Shown: positions 47,046 to 59,929 of the stretch, one piece after another
Position numbering within the stretch: the stretch's first letter is position 1
How the letters are laid out: each line of letters opens with the position of its first letter
Origin: Ecdyonurus torrentis
Lineage: Eukaryota > Arthropoda > Insecta > Ephemeroptera > Heptageniidae
Direction: 5' to 3'
Assembly: GCA_949318235.1 (NCBI GenBank)
Contig: OX439129.1
Coordinates: 20,291,066 to 20,355,065, forward strand
DNA length: 64,000 nucleotides
Made by a program: the position numbers and the translations under genes
Notes under the pieces: generated by a model
Databases searched by the model: none
Seen by the model: the letters and a program-made list of their open reading frames with translations, nothing else
What the model was told of the DNA's origin: nothing

Positions 47046-47780
47046 AAGCTTTAGTAATGTTAACATTAATACATAAACTATTTAACATTTAAGGTTATCT
47101 ATAATTGCACTGTTGCCAAATTTAACAAGTACAGAGCTTTCAAAATAAAATGAACCTAAAAAATTACTAAGTTTCTATATTATAGTTATTGGAAAGAAAA
47201 GAGAAAAGAGTAAATGAATAATACAATAATAAAACATCCCTTACTATAAAAATAGCATCAAAAGGTAAAATAGGAAAAAAATTACATAATTTTTTAATTT
47301 ATTGTATAAATGTTTTATTATAAAAATGAAAAGAAAAAAAAAAGTTCCACATTTATTACATAAAAATAAATATTCTCTGATATATGTTTTTATAGTTTTA
47401 TAATAGTCATAACACAACACTGAGTTCACTTCTTCACTTTCACTGTTCACTTTAATTTAAAACTTAAGTACTTAGCTGAGTTGTGATATTCCAAAATCCG
47501 CAATCAATATGTAGATTAAGGGTTCAACCGATGCAAGAAATACGACTGCGACCAGTTTGTGTACCGCGCGACGAAGCAGGCTGGAATGCTGGGCTGCATA
47601 ATCTGAAAATTAAGAAGAAAAAAAAAATCAATAAATATATCCGATTAACACACGGAAAAAAAAGATGTGCTAAATTTAAGTAGATTAGTATACTAACGCA
47701 AATAAGCCCGCGCCCTAGTACATGCGTGCAAGATCTGAGTAGCCTGCATCTCTAGCATAAGTGACGCCAAAACCCTAGCA

Positions 47781-47890
47781 CTAGATTTTATACCACCTGC
47801 GATCTAGGGGGAGCGGTACCTAGCGTCAGTTATAGTCAGTATAGTTTTTATGTCACCTGAGATCCAGGAGGAGCGGCACCTGACTGCCAG
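47781..47890. repeat. 60-bp tandem duplication inside the 2.9-kb transposon
   Basis: Two copies at a 60-nt period. ACCACCTGCGATCTAGGGGG and GTCACCTGAGATCCAGGAGG are corresponding parts, each followed by AGCGGYACCT. Confidence 0.75.
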
Positions 47891-49139
47891 CGCAGCTGTG
47901 CTTAACCCGCCTGAGCCGATCTAGTATTCCCGCGAACTAGGAGCTAGCATTGCTAAAATCAGCCAATCTCCGTTTAAATGGCCACGTTTCTCTATTTTTC
48001 AGGAGACCATGAAGAAGGTAATTAATTCTAAACTATCAGATTTATAAAAATACTTTAACTGTCTTAATTACCGCGTATAACATGCAAATAGAATTATAAG
48101 TGACGATTTTACATAAAAAATAAAAATGAAGTAATCGCACAGTCAAATAAGGTGCAAAATGAGTCGTCATGTAGTAACACAATGGTATATTATATTTGAT
48201 ATATTCATCGATATGGCCTATGGTAGCCAAACCCGATCGACGCATTGAAAAAAAAATGGTCCTCTGTCCCCCGCTACTAACAAATTATGATATGATTTAT
48301 AATTATGTAATTTATATGAAAGTATATTTGCATACAATTATAATAAACTAAGAACATCCACCGCGGGAATTATTCATTTCATTGAATATTTCAAATTATT
48401 ACCAACGTTTATTTTTTATAATAATTAAATTAATACACAGAATTATTTAAAAAAATCTCATGTACGCCATTTTGCGGTCCAATTCTAAAATTTAGTATAT
48501 TAGTGCTAACTCAAATATACTAGGGGTGAGTTTGCAAGCCCACCTCACCTGAGTCTATTTCTTCTGGCCGACAGGTATGCTATGCTGCGCGCAGGTAGGA
48601 GCGGGTCTAGCATACCGCCCTACTAATTCTCAGTTAGGACTGTCTCTATTGCAAAACACAGCATTTTAATACTAACTTTTTGCTTAATTTAAGTAGATTT
48701 TATTTTCCGTGCATAAAATATATTTAAAAAAAAAATCATACTATTAATACTTACATTTTATTCGTTTTCTATTGTATTTGCAGGCCAACAGCAACCCTTG
48801 CATTATATGATTTGATTGCGGGCTATATAGGCTCCGATCTGAAAATCACAAAAAAATAATTTAGTATAATATTGTGAAGGAAAATTGATTTAGTCAATAT
48901 TAGATATTATACTTACATGCGTTTTTTTATTCCGCAGTATTTGCAGACCAGCAGTCGTTAAAAACTTCTTCTTAATTACCAATAATTTTATACTTATAGT
49001 AGCGCAATTAAAAATATATATATTCACATATTCACATCACATAACAAACTTACACTCTTGATGTGTCCTCACCAAGATTTTTTTTCAACTAAACTCCCAA
49101 AAACCGTTAAAAAATAAAAGGGGGGACTACAGCGCATTA

Positions 49140-49590
49140 ATCTGCGCAGGGCTGTAGAGGACCGTCCTGTAAAATCTTAAAGGTAACCTGTAAACTTTTA
49201 AAGTCTATAATTAATATCCGGTCTGTAACATTGTACAGACTCTGCACTTTAACTTTTTAATAGGGTTTACTATTTATTTTAACACGGCGTCCTGTAGCAT
49301 TCTATATACCAACCGTATAAACAGTTTGGAAGCAGGGGTCTGTAGAATTTAATAATTCCAAAAATTCCAATACTGTAAAAATTTAACGTTTTGGTAGGTA
49401 AACAATTAAAGCCAGGTCTCTAACAAATCTAGTTACAGGGTGGTGTGTAAGAATTAATATAGACGTCCTCTAAAATATAACATCTTTTGCTTTTACATGC
49501 CAGTCCTGTGAAAATTAAAGCGCAGGGCACATACAATTTTAATATTTTCCTGTTAAAACTGTAGTAAGCCAACTTGCCCTGTAGATTTTT
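49140..49590 (+). repeat. Right subterminal repeat array of the 2.9-kb transposon
   Basis: A dozen or more degenerate copies. GACCGTCCTGTAAAATCTTA near 49161 and TAACCTGTAAACTTTTAAAG directly after it show the unit best. Orientation equals that of the left array. Confidence 0.65.
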
Positions 49591-49639
49591 CTGTCCGTGT
49601 AAGATTGTAAGTATGATTTTTTGAAACAGGATGAAGTAA

Positions 49640-49951
49640 TTTATAAATTTCAACATTTGCATTTTTTTTCTTCTCTCAAATGCTTTAATTGTGTTTTGCT
49701 GGTATTTTTTATCTTCTATTTTTTTTTTTTTTTTTTTTTTTTGAAAAATTTTATATTCAATTAAATAATATACTATGATACATATCATATTATATAATTA
49801 TTAGCTAATTTCATTATACACAAAATTATTTTGAATCACAATAATAATAACAGTATAATAAAAATAAATACATGACATGACATGCATGCATTTTTCTGTC
49901 TTACAATTCATAAGTATTTATTATGTAAAAAGATTAAAATATTGCAAAAAG

Positions 49952-49982
<31 letters not shown>

Positions 49983-51140
49983 TAGTAAAAGAAGCCTGAT
50001 AGTACTGGTAAATTAATCAAATTTATTGCAGTAAAAATTTTAACATTAAAAAAAAATTATAATAATAAATTACAGATATTTAAAAAAAAAAAATCCACAC
50101 TTTTTTATGGAACATTTTTTTCTGCTCTCACGAATCACGAACACTGTATAAAATTAGTGACCATATAATAATATTATTATATATATTATTAATGTACTGC
50201 ATTATATGCAAGTTATTATACGTTATAAATAAACTACTTCATATTGAGTTTGAATATAATTTTTATATCACATCACGAAAACGTAATATAATTGTAACAT
50301 TTGAGAGTCTGAATTATATATTATACTTCTCTTCATTTTATTTAACCCTTTGAGAAAGAAAGCGAGGGGAGAGAGAAAATTTACATTTTATAGCTATAAT
50401 TCATTATGGATATCAGATTCAATATGGAAAATTTTGAATGTGCTATTATATTCAATGATATATGTTAGCATTTTCTGTTTGATGCCATTGCAATGAAAAA
50501 AAAACTTGAACTTCTATAAAAAGTTACATTATTAATATACAAATTCTGCGAAAATGAAATAAATCAAAGTTACATTGAAAATATTAAAACACTCTGTATT
50601 ATATTGCATTCTTTATATAGAACTAATAATATACTTGTTAACTATCCATATTGAAGAATTATTTTAGAGAATCTCAGTTTTTAGAAACTTTATTTCAATT
50701 TTAAAATAAAAAGAAATCTTTTAAATACTGATTACATTATATAATTAATATTATATAATAATGTTCTATATTTTATACTTTAATATACTGTAGAAAACAT
50801 AAATTTAAAATATTTGTTGGAAGAGTTCAATCCCTCGAGGATATAAAGAGAAGAAAATGAGCGCTAATTAGCGCGAGGAAGCAAAATCAAGGATGACACA
50901 GGATATACTTAAAGGACTCAAAAAGGAAGAAACAAAAGTTTTGGAATTCAAAACTGCTCCGAGGTATAAGAAAATAAAATCGTAGATATAATTTCAGTGG
51001 AGTTGATAACGATCAACTTCAATATTGCAAAATTATTTTCAATTACTTATGTTTTAAATATCAATTGACATCAAATATAATACAAAATATAATCCTAATG
51101 CTTTGTGCAAATTACAATTTTAATTGCAATTATTTCGTTC
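49640..51140. other. AT-rich intergenic sequence
   Basis: Poly(T) at about 49719-49742 and a short (GAAAA)n run near 49960-49980. No gene recognised. Confidence 0.65.
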
Positions 51141-51141
51141 T

Positions 51142-51142
<1 letters not shown>

Positions 51143-51192
<50 letters not shown>

Positions 51193-51415
51193 CATTTTTT
51201 CATTTTTTGTAATTATTTTACCAAAGTTCCGTCATGACATATTTACTGGTGCAACGGAACCGCATACACGGGCTGACCACGGCCTAAATACACAGCCCGG
51301 CATTCTCCATTACAGTATCTCTTATAGAGAAACCTTGGATACTTTTAAGCAGGCTGGTCGGTGGATTCAAATCAATCATGCACCTCTCGAATACAGCCTG
51401 CGTGGTCATGGAGTA
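51143..51415 (-). mobile_element. SINE-like retroposon with poly(A) tail (minus strand)
   Basis: On the minus strand a GC-richer body of about 190 nt runs into an AT-rich linker and then a long A run (T run 51143-51192 on the plus strand), the usual build of a short retroposon. The body contains a GCCGGGCTGTGTA-like segment and a TATCCAAGG segment in an order that loosely recalls 5S rRNA, but the resemblance is too weak to name a family. An open frame crosses the body on the plus strand; it matches no protein that I know. Confidence 0.4.
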
Positions 51416-51418
51416 TTA

Positions 51419-51530
51419 TGGGCTGTTCACAATGATGCGTAAATTCACGTAACTCTTACGTATAAAGATCCGACAATCAATGTTATTTGGATTCTTACGT
51501 ATGAATTTACGCGTCATTGTGAACAGCCCC
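51419..51530. mobile_element. 112-bp MITE, PIF/Harbinger-like
   Basis: Ends TGGGCTGTTCACAATGA and, in reverse complement, GGGGCTGTTCACAATGA continue as inverted repeats for about 30 nt (GCGTAAATTCA). TTA flanks both sides (51416-51418 and 51531-51533), which fits the TWA target site of Harbinger elements. Confidence 0.75.
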
Positions 51531-51539
51531 TTATATATA

Positions 51540-53858
51540 AACACACACATCGTCTAACATGTTGTGCCCTCACACTTCACGTAACGCACCCAGCAGTAAG
51601 CTCGATAAAGAGCATACGATTTACCTTTACTTCGGCCATAACAGCAGATAAAAGAGAGTTATTATTATACTGAAATAATTTTTTTAGTGATTTTCAGATT
51701 TTATTATTGCTATAGTACAAAATACATTTAAATTTTCAGCCAAGAAATGATATACCTGAATTTAACATTTCAGTTCTACAGCATTTATATAAATAAATAT
51801 AATATGGATTATTTTATCTACTATAAATTTAAATTATTTATATATCCACTCAGCAACAGCCAAGTTCAAACAGACTAAAATAATAATTGCTGTGAACATT
51901 TAATGGGCTTTTGTAAACTTATATATACTTGGCCTGAAACCCTATATAATAATTAATGTTTAAAATAAAATAAAAAGTTAAATCTATACAACAACTCTAT
52001 AATATATATAAACTTTTAAAATAAAGTTTCACTATTAATATTTTTATTTTGCATTATAAACACGATAAAAAACTAAAAATAAAATCCTGTATATAATTTC
52101 ATCAATTACAGTAATTAAAATAGGTCGCATTTGTCATCAATCAACACTTTATTTTTTATTTTTCCTTTCTTTTAGTTGTTTTTATTTTGAGTGACAAAAA
52201 AATATGTCATTCTTATTTTTGTTGGTAAAATTCCACTTTTCTTATACAAACTATTCTTACTTTAATAAAAATTAATGATAGTACATTAAATAATTATGCT
52301 ACATCTTATACCGTATACTTAAAGTTATATTAAAAACAAATTTGTAAATATATATATATTTGGCACTATATAATTACAGAAAATGTATATTAAGCAACAG
52401 TTTTGATAAAAAAAAATAGGCTAAAACTTGTTTGATCAAGTTGGTCTTGATTTTAAACTTAAATAATTTTAATTAATATAATGTTAATTTGTACATTAAT
52501 TACTTCCTACATAGATGCTATTTGAGATTGCATGGCTCTTTTTTATTTTATTTAAATCATGTACAGTATATTATAAACGAGTTTTCGCGACTTTTAAAAC
52601 GTTTATATATATAATTATTATTTTGTATAATTATGATTGAATGTTATTCTGCTGAGTACATCAATTTGCAAAATGAATGTTTCCTAGTCACTGATATATT
52701 ATAATATATAGGTAATAGATTTGAGGTAAATTTAAATATATAAAGATTTAAGTTCTTGCAGGGAGTTGCTCTCATTGTGCTAATTATTTGCATGAGAGTA
52801 ATAAATATATTTACTTATATTAAATGTTATATAATCAATATGTGTTTTGTGTTATCTATACAAAAAAAATGTTATCTACAAAAACAAGGAAATAAATCTA
52901 ATAAATATTTTCTAATCGATATCTCAATATTTTAAACAAAGTAATCGTATCAGTAAAAGTCTTAATATGCGTTAATTATTTCTGCAATCAGTCTCTTTCT
53001 TGTATTAATTTTTTGCTGATGTAAAATTCTCATAATGTTGTGGTCGGTTTTGTAAAATATAAGACTGTCATGCCCTCACAAAGCCGTAATAAAGTTAAAA
53101 ATATAAAAAAATTAAAAAATAATACATAAAAATAATATTCATAAATAAAAATAAAGAGATTAAATTATAGTCAACAATATATTTCAGCATGCATTCATCA
53201 TGTATCGCGTTGGAAATCAAAGCTCAACTTCTCTTCTATATTGAGGGTTGTATATTCAGATGGCTTGTATCTCAAAATATAAAAAGAAAATTTTGAAACT
53301 TTATGACACCATTTGAAAGTTAATAGTAACAGATATACCTATAAAAAATAAAATTAGAACCTGCGACCATTAGATAAAGAAAGAAATAATTATTGAAATT
53401 AACATGGGCTCTTATAATCTTATACATCTTCAAAAAATCATAATTTAAAATCTAGCATAATATGGTAACCCCCCAATTTTTTCATATTTTTTACGATAGC
53501 TTATCCTAATGTATCACTGTGTAAAATTTCAGATTTTTCTTTCTTTACAAATTTTTAGTCAAATCTCGCAGTAGCTGATTTACCGCCTTAAGGGCCAAAA
53601 ATATGTTAATTTTAGTATATTATGGTATACTACTTTGATTATAGTTATTTAGATGTTTTAAACATTGTTGTGCTCACCGACTATACTTTTGTATAAAGTG
53701 GTTTATACTGTTTGAGCATCGCAAAATGTGACATTTTTCTTTATATTTATATGTTAAAAATTGGACACACATAATAATGGACATTTTTCTCAAGTTTTGT
53801 ATTGCAAGAAAGAGGGGCCAGCTTAAATTATTATAGTCTATAGTCTTGAGTTCGAAGC

Positions 53859-53894
<36 letters not shown>

Positions 53895-54080
53895 GTGATG
53901 TTAGATCAACTCTAGTTATGCCTTTTTTATATAATCAAAATTAGAAACCCAATAAATAAAATTAACATTCTAACATTTTAGCATATTAAAATAAATAAAT
54001 TAAAATTGTACATGAAGAATTAATTAGAGACTAATATTGTGATGTCCAGACTGTGAAAACTGGACAGAGAGCAGTCAGTC
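51540..54080. other. AT-rich intergenic sequence
   Basis: Poly(T) at about 53862-53889. No gene, RNA or element recognised. Confidence 0.65.

Positions 54081-54083
<3 letters not shown>

Positions 54084-54142
<59 letters not shown>
54084..54142. repeat. (CT)n microsatellite
   Basis: CT dinucleotides directly bordering the GC-rich island to the right. Confidence 0.98.
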
Positions 54143-54143
<1 letters not shown>

Positions 54144-54320
54144 GCGGTGCTTCAACGCAAGGTAAGTAGAATTGCCGCATGCAGTGCATCCAGTGCGGCG
54201 AGTGCGGCAAGTGCGGCGACGCATGAACTAGAGCAGTGGAGCAACAAAGGTAACGTCAGTGACGTCACTTCTTTCAGGCCGTTGAACTCCACTTTTATCA
54301 TCAAATAATTTCGTGGTCCT
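54143..54320 (+). promoter_or_regulatory. GC-rich island with splice-like signals (candidate promoter or first exon)
   Basis: The most GC-rich stretch of the right half of the window. It contains CCCGCGG, three tandem 9-mers AGTGCGGCR (54192-54218), a strong plus-strand donor CAAG/GTAAGT at 54162, a second possible donor at 54250 and an acceptor TTCTTTCAG at 54277, plus a CRE octamer at 54260-54267. It could start a plus-strand transcript or be a distal Blimp-1 element. No coding frame is recognisable. Confidence 0.3.
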
Positions 54321-54329
54321 CTCTCTCAC

Positions 54330-57300
54330 TACACTAAAAAGTGTTAGTTATTATTATACTGTTGTTATATACGTACTGTACAGTACTACTAAATATATTA
54401 TAAAAATAATAATAATTTCACTGTTATAATCAAAATCAGTTATTCATATTATTATTACCATATAATTATTGTTAAACATGATTGAAAAAGAATTATTATT
54501 GTTGATTTATTATTTTATTAAACTGTTATTTTCAATATATTAATATTTTTAAACATATTTAGGCTAAAACAATTTTAAATGTACAAATAAGTATACAAAG
54601 ACTGTAATTAAATACTGTACGTTACTGTACGTATATGATAAATCATTTTTGTTCATAGAAATTTTTCAAGTGTCACTCTTTATTAAATTTCTTTATGAAA
54701 AATTGTTTGCATTTTTCTATGTAAAGGAAAAGAAATTGCATAGATTTTTTATTTAATAAAAATAAATGACATATGACATGTCCCCACCTTTACACTCCTC
54801 GCATATCTGATGATGTTTTTAATCAAAAGTGATTCATTCAATCAGTGCAAAAAATTTTCATTGAACATAAAACAAGTTTGAGTGACTTTTTGATGACGTC
54901 AGATTGTCTTACAACGGATTTTCCTCTTTTTCCTTCCGTACTCAAGTAGATTGTTCACTACTCAACCTGAGACGTAATTATTTTATTGATTTGCATATAC
55001 GACGTATTCAAAGTATACCATAAGACCTGGGACAAATATCTGAACTTTAGGAACATCTTTAATTAAAAATCAAAGATATTTATGGAATTGCTGCAAAAGC
55101 TATCTTTATTTTATATGTATATTTTTTTATTTAAATTTAAACCATAAAGTACACACAAATAAGGCACAAATTTGCAACTTTTTTCTTGCAATTGCACCCA
55201 TACATATTAATAAATGGTGTTTGCTTTCCGGATATTTTTGAAGAATCCCCTGAACAACCATACAGTAAATCTTTAAAACAAACCAATAGAATTTTATCAT
55301 AATATGCAACATTTTTTTCTTGTACGCCAAATCAACTTAATAAAATTTTGGAAACTGCAATAATAATAATTTATGGATGAATATTAATTTCATAAAAAAA
55401 ATAATATTATATCTTTCAACGAATGCAAAAAAAAAAAAAATCTATCATTTGCAGATATAAAGAATAATAGCACCTCATGATACGATATTATGAATCATTC
55501 AATGTGATTATTACGCATTCGAGTTCGTCAACATGAATTGAAGAAAAAAAAAAGTAGTTTGATATCTCATTTGATGATGTCACGGATTTTCCTCACTCTC
55601 CACCCGCACACACGATCTTCAATAAATTTCCTTGAACTTAGCCTACAAAATATTTCCGCACTGCATGATAAGAAACAAAAAATTGTAGTAGGAAATTTCC
55701 AAATCTAAAATCTACTTTCACCAGGAAAATTCTCGTAATAGTGCGCGTCACAATTTTTTTGAGTCCAATATTCCAGGGATTTCTACCCCCATATAAATGA
55801 TGTAGTTATTTTATTATTATAAAAATAAATGAGGTCTAAATTAAAATTTAGAAAAGTGAGTAGACTCTCGATGGTTCCCCCAGTGAAGTGTGACTTACAC
55901 CGAAAAAGTAAGTCAAACGTTCATCAGTTTATAAACTCACTGACTGCATGTCCCCCTTTATTTGATGGAAATAAAATATTTAGTTCTAGTTGCATCTCTC
56001 ATCATTTTCTATTGTTTGTTTTACATTTTATTAAAATAATTATAATAAAACAGTAAAAAAAAAAAAATAATAAATGAAAATTGATTTTAAATCAAAATTC
56101 AAATTTTCAAAATAATAATTAAGTCTCGTTATATAAAGTCATTTTAGAGCAAACTACTACTTTTACGCATTGTTTTAATTCAATACCAAAACTACCCTAT
56201 TTTACACCCTAATGTGTTTTTCTCATAAAACCCCTCAATTTCAGACCCTAAAGAAAATAAATAAGCATTTTTTAAATTAAAACACACACGCATCATTTTC
56301 TTTTAAATTGCATTAAGATAGGGCTAAGAAATTATTTTTAGTTGTGGTCATAAATTTAATTGTGTTAACTATATCTATTTATTAACATTTTTATATGTTA
56401 TGTATTTATTACTATTTTCTAAATAAATAGTACTTAAAACAATAAAATCAGCACCCATAATTATATCTATTTTAATAAATTCAACATTATCAACTGCAAT
56501 TTATATATTAAAACTACAATAGTTTTATGGTGGGAAAAAAATTAAACTTCTTTTTAAAAGAAGTCATTGTACTATGATATAAAAGTGAGCTACCAAAGTT
56601 TATTGAACTCAAAAAAACACAGATTTTATAACATTAAAAGTTGTAACAAAATCTTTTATATTCTCTCCCACTATATCAAAAAAAAAAATGTCCCCCTCTT
56701 TCTTTCTCTCAAAAACTCTATAGTAATATCAATGCCATTGCCATAGTATAACATAACCCATTCTCTTAATATACACGCACATTTTTTCCTACCTTAATAC
56801 AATATATTTCCTTACCAAAAATATAAAAAAAAAAAAATCATTTCAAGCAAAATTCAACCTTATTTCTTATATTATTTAAGGTCAAGTTTAGCTTTGCTTT
56901 TGATGAACGGAATACTTTCCTTGACTCAAAGCAAGGGTATTCGCGTTCAATGACATACTTACCTACAGTATAACTAAACTCTAATGCTGTGTAATGTTTG
57001 TGTTTGTATTATTATTATATACGAAAACAGTTTATTACCCCGGCCTTTTTTTGATTTACTTTATAATAAATAATGATGATGAGATTGCTTTTATTATTTT
57101 ATACTAATATTATTTGTTATTGTAATATTATTTCCTTTAAGGCAATAAGTGTTAATCTAAATTTGTATATTATATGATGATTGAAAAAGTAGCTGTTACT
57201 ATATTATGTTATATTACATATAGATGATCATTAGTACATAGTATAATATGTTATTATTAGTTTAGTATTCTATTTTATATATTAGTAATGCGGTAATGTA

Positions 57301-57390
57301 TACAGTACATTTTATCTAATTTAGGAAGCGTTTATATGTGTGATTTTGATTGTCTTTGTGTTTTATGTTACAAAATAAATAATACATTGA
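54330..57390. other. AT-rich intergenic sequence
   Basis: CRE octamer at 54894-54901 and a one-mismatch IR-1 (AGTTTA-T-TGAACT) at 56597-56609. No gene recognised. Confidence 0.65.
56597..56609. promoter_or_regulatory. IR-1 nuclear receptor site, one mismatch
   Basis: AGTTTA-T-TGAACT; fifth base departs from RGKTCA. Confidence 0.25.
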
Positions 57391-57396
57391 GAAATA

Positions 57397-57810
57397 TTAA
57401 AGCCTTTGTCAACTTAATTTTTTATCATTTAGAATACTAGATTGGTAATTACCATACCTTATTATCCATGAATTAGACACCATCACGTTGATTTTGTATT
57501 TATTTTCATTTGTTTTACTTTTTGCGGTTATATCACGTATCTGACGTCACAATGTACCGATGGGGCCGTGATAGGGGTAAAGAACTTGAGGTAGGGGGTA
57601 GGGGCTTAAATTTATCACGTGACCAGAACGGTGACTGTGATTTGCGGCGGTACATTGTGACGTCAGATACGTGATATAACCGCAAAAAGGAAAATAAACG
57701 AAAATAAATACAAAATCAACGCGATGGTGTCTAATTCATGGATATTAAGGTATGGTAATTATCAGTCTAGTATTCTAAATGATAAAAAAGTAAGTTGACA
57801 AGGGCTTTAA
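57397..57810. mobile_element. 414-bp fold-back transposon with 163-bp inverted arms and TTAA ends
   Basis: The left arm 57397-57559 and right arm 57648-57810 are reverse complements with about nine mismatches by eye (about 94% identity), around an 88-nt GC-rich spacer. Outer ends read TTAAAGCC...GGCTTTAA, so a TTAA target duplication is likely (piggyBac-type). Each arm ends inward with CTGACGTCACAATGTACCG, so two CRE octamers face each other. No coding capacity. Confidence 0.9.
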
Positions 57811-57814
57811 GAAA

Positions 57815-59255
57815 GAAAATCCTTTTTTTTTTTTTTTTTTTTTTTTTCAGGTGACTTTTATATTTTTGGAAATATAAGATATAAGATTTTATTACGTTCC
57901 ATGTCTTTAAAGAGTAGAACAAGTCATAACACACATAATAACAAAACACATAATATTCAATATAATGAGAGTAATTAAAATATAATAGTATTATCATTCA
58001 TTTGATCAATTACGGACATAAAATGGTAAATTAGCAGTATTTCACATTGTTTGAGTATTATAAATAATCTGTAACACTGTAAAACATTTTCTCAACATAA
58101 GTAATTTTGAACGGATTGTTTAAAGGATGAATATGTTTCATATAATGAATATGTATATTAACGCATTGAATATATTAACAAAGATCTCAATTTAAATTAA
58201 AACATGGATTGTGTATACCATATCCTATATGCAACAATATACTTGCTCTGAAATTTTAATCATAAAACAAATAGTATATAAAGTTCTGATTTTAGCGATA
58301 ATAGCTTTTTATTTTTTATTTTTATTTTTTATACAGTACTTTTTACATATACAATAAACTTTTAAAATTTACTGTTGAACAAGTGTGTGTTTGTTAAACG
58401 TCTTTTGATAATATCAAAACTTTTAAACTGTTTATATATTTAAATTTTTATTTTATGCGAATCGTGATCTGTATTTGTTTTTCTTGTTATTATTTATATT
58501 GTGCACGAAATAAGAAAGAAAAAAACTTGTATTTTTATTGCATGATTGCTATACATTTCTTATAATATTACTGTATTATATTAATAGAAAAAACACATAT
58601 TGTATATCATATACACATGTTCATTTTCTTAAAAGTTTAAAAAAAAAACTGCAAAATAAAAGTTTTAAAAATAGCTCGTGAATAATTCAAATCGATGAAA
58701 CGTTGTTTGGAATTTTATTTCGGAATTCTAAACTCGTTGATTTCTACATTACAATTTAAATGACTTAAAATGTTGATTGATTTCCAGTAAGTTCTAATTC
58801 TACTTTCTCACCACCTCTGACGTGATGAGTCTTAAAGTCAAAGTGGAAAGAAAGGGGGTCGAAATCTCATCTTCAACTTTCTTGATTTTACTTCTTTGAA
58901 CTCTTCCCTATCTTTTCTTATATACCAAAATAAATATTAAATTATAAATTTTGGTTCAATTTATCATAAGCTGCTTTTTGCATAAGAATAATTGTACATA
59001 TTCTATCATTTTAACAAAAGTTAACTTATAATATAATATGATATTTAAATAATTTTTAATTTATTCTGTAAAGAATGCAATTTTTAAAGAAAATAAAAGA
59101 CAATATAAATAAATTGTAACAACTTCAATTACATGCCGAGATATTAACGATTCATATTTACATTTTTGTGCATTGTAGTACATGCATTTTTTTTTTAATT
59201 TGTCAGTTAACTGTTGACACTCCGGCATTCAGTTCCGCACTTATATATACATAAT

Positions 59256-59260
<5 letters not shown>
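57815..59260. other. AT-rich intergenic sequence
   Basis: Poly(T) directly right of the fold-back element (57823-57847). Nothing else recognised. Confidence 0.65.

Positions 59261-59300
<40 letters not shown>
59261..59300. repeat. (CT)n microsatellite
   Basis: Pure CT dinucleotides. Confidence 0.97.
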
Positions 59301-59303
<3 letters not shown>

Positions 59304-59770
59304 CTTAGCTGAATCAATTTATAATAAAAACATAAGATAATATACTTTGTTTTTTTAAAGTATAATCGAAATTGAGATATAATTCAGTTGAGAAGTGTTA
59401 TAAAGTTATAATTAAAAATTTACATTATAAGTTGGCGCAGTTTACTTTCAATATAATAATGAATCACAGCTCGCTATCTATATTATAGTTATGTTCACCT
59501 TCATTATTTAAATTCCTTATTTACATTTGCATAAGTGAAGTGATTCACTTTTGGTTATAACTGTAGCTCCACCTCCTCCACCTGCCTTATAGCTGACACC
59601 TCGATGACAATTCGATTTCAATCACACAATTATTAGTTATGCCTGCTATATATTTATTGTATCGTAAAGTATATGATTTTATTAAAGAGTTAGTCATATA
59701 CGCAAGAATTTAACTAAAAAGAAATGTGAAATATCCATAAAATGTTAAATAATAACAATTCAAATTTTAC

Positions 59771-59923
<153 letters not shown>

Positions 59924-59929
59924 TATAGA

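Larger units (their letters stand above)
46707..49599. mobile_element. 2.9-kb DNA transposon with CAC...GTG ends, TA flanks and arrays of ~22-bp subterminal repeats
   Basis: The left end CACGGACAGAAA and right end (reverse complement CACGGACAGAAA) form imperfect terminal inverted repeats of about 35 nt, flanked on both sides by TA. CAC ends, short target duplication and subterminal repeats are traits of the CACTA/Mirage/Chapaev (CMC) superfamily, so I place it there by inference. About 300 nt at the left and 450 nt at the right are arrays of a degenerate ~22-nt motif, roughly GACCTGYCCTGTAAAATTTTAA, in the same orientation at both ends. The interior contains GC-richer stretches but no transposase that I can recognise, so it is probably non-autonomous or decayed. 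Confidence 0.7.

Noticed and set aside
47428..47445. TCACTTTCACT as a Blimp-1 autoregulatory site
   Set aside because: It resembles the PRDM1 GAAAG-core motif, but lies inside a transposon and a single such match is not informative.
51065..51442. 125-codon plus-strand frame ending in the MITE
   Set aside because: It starts in a T run and continues into the inverted-repeat element; the body is better explained as a minus-strand retroposon.
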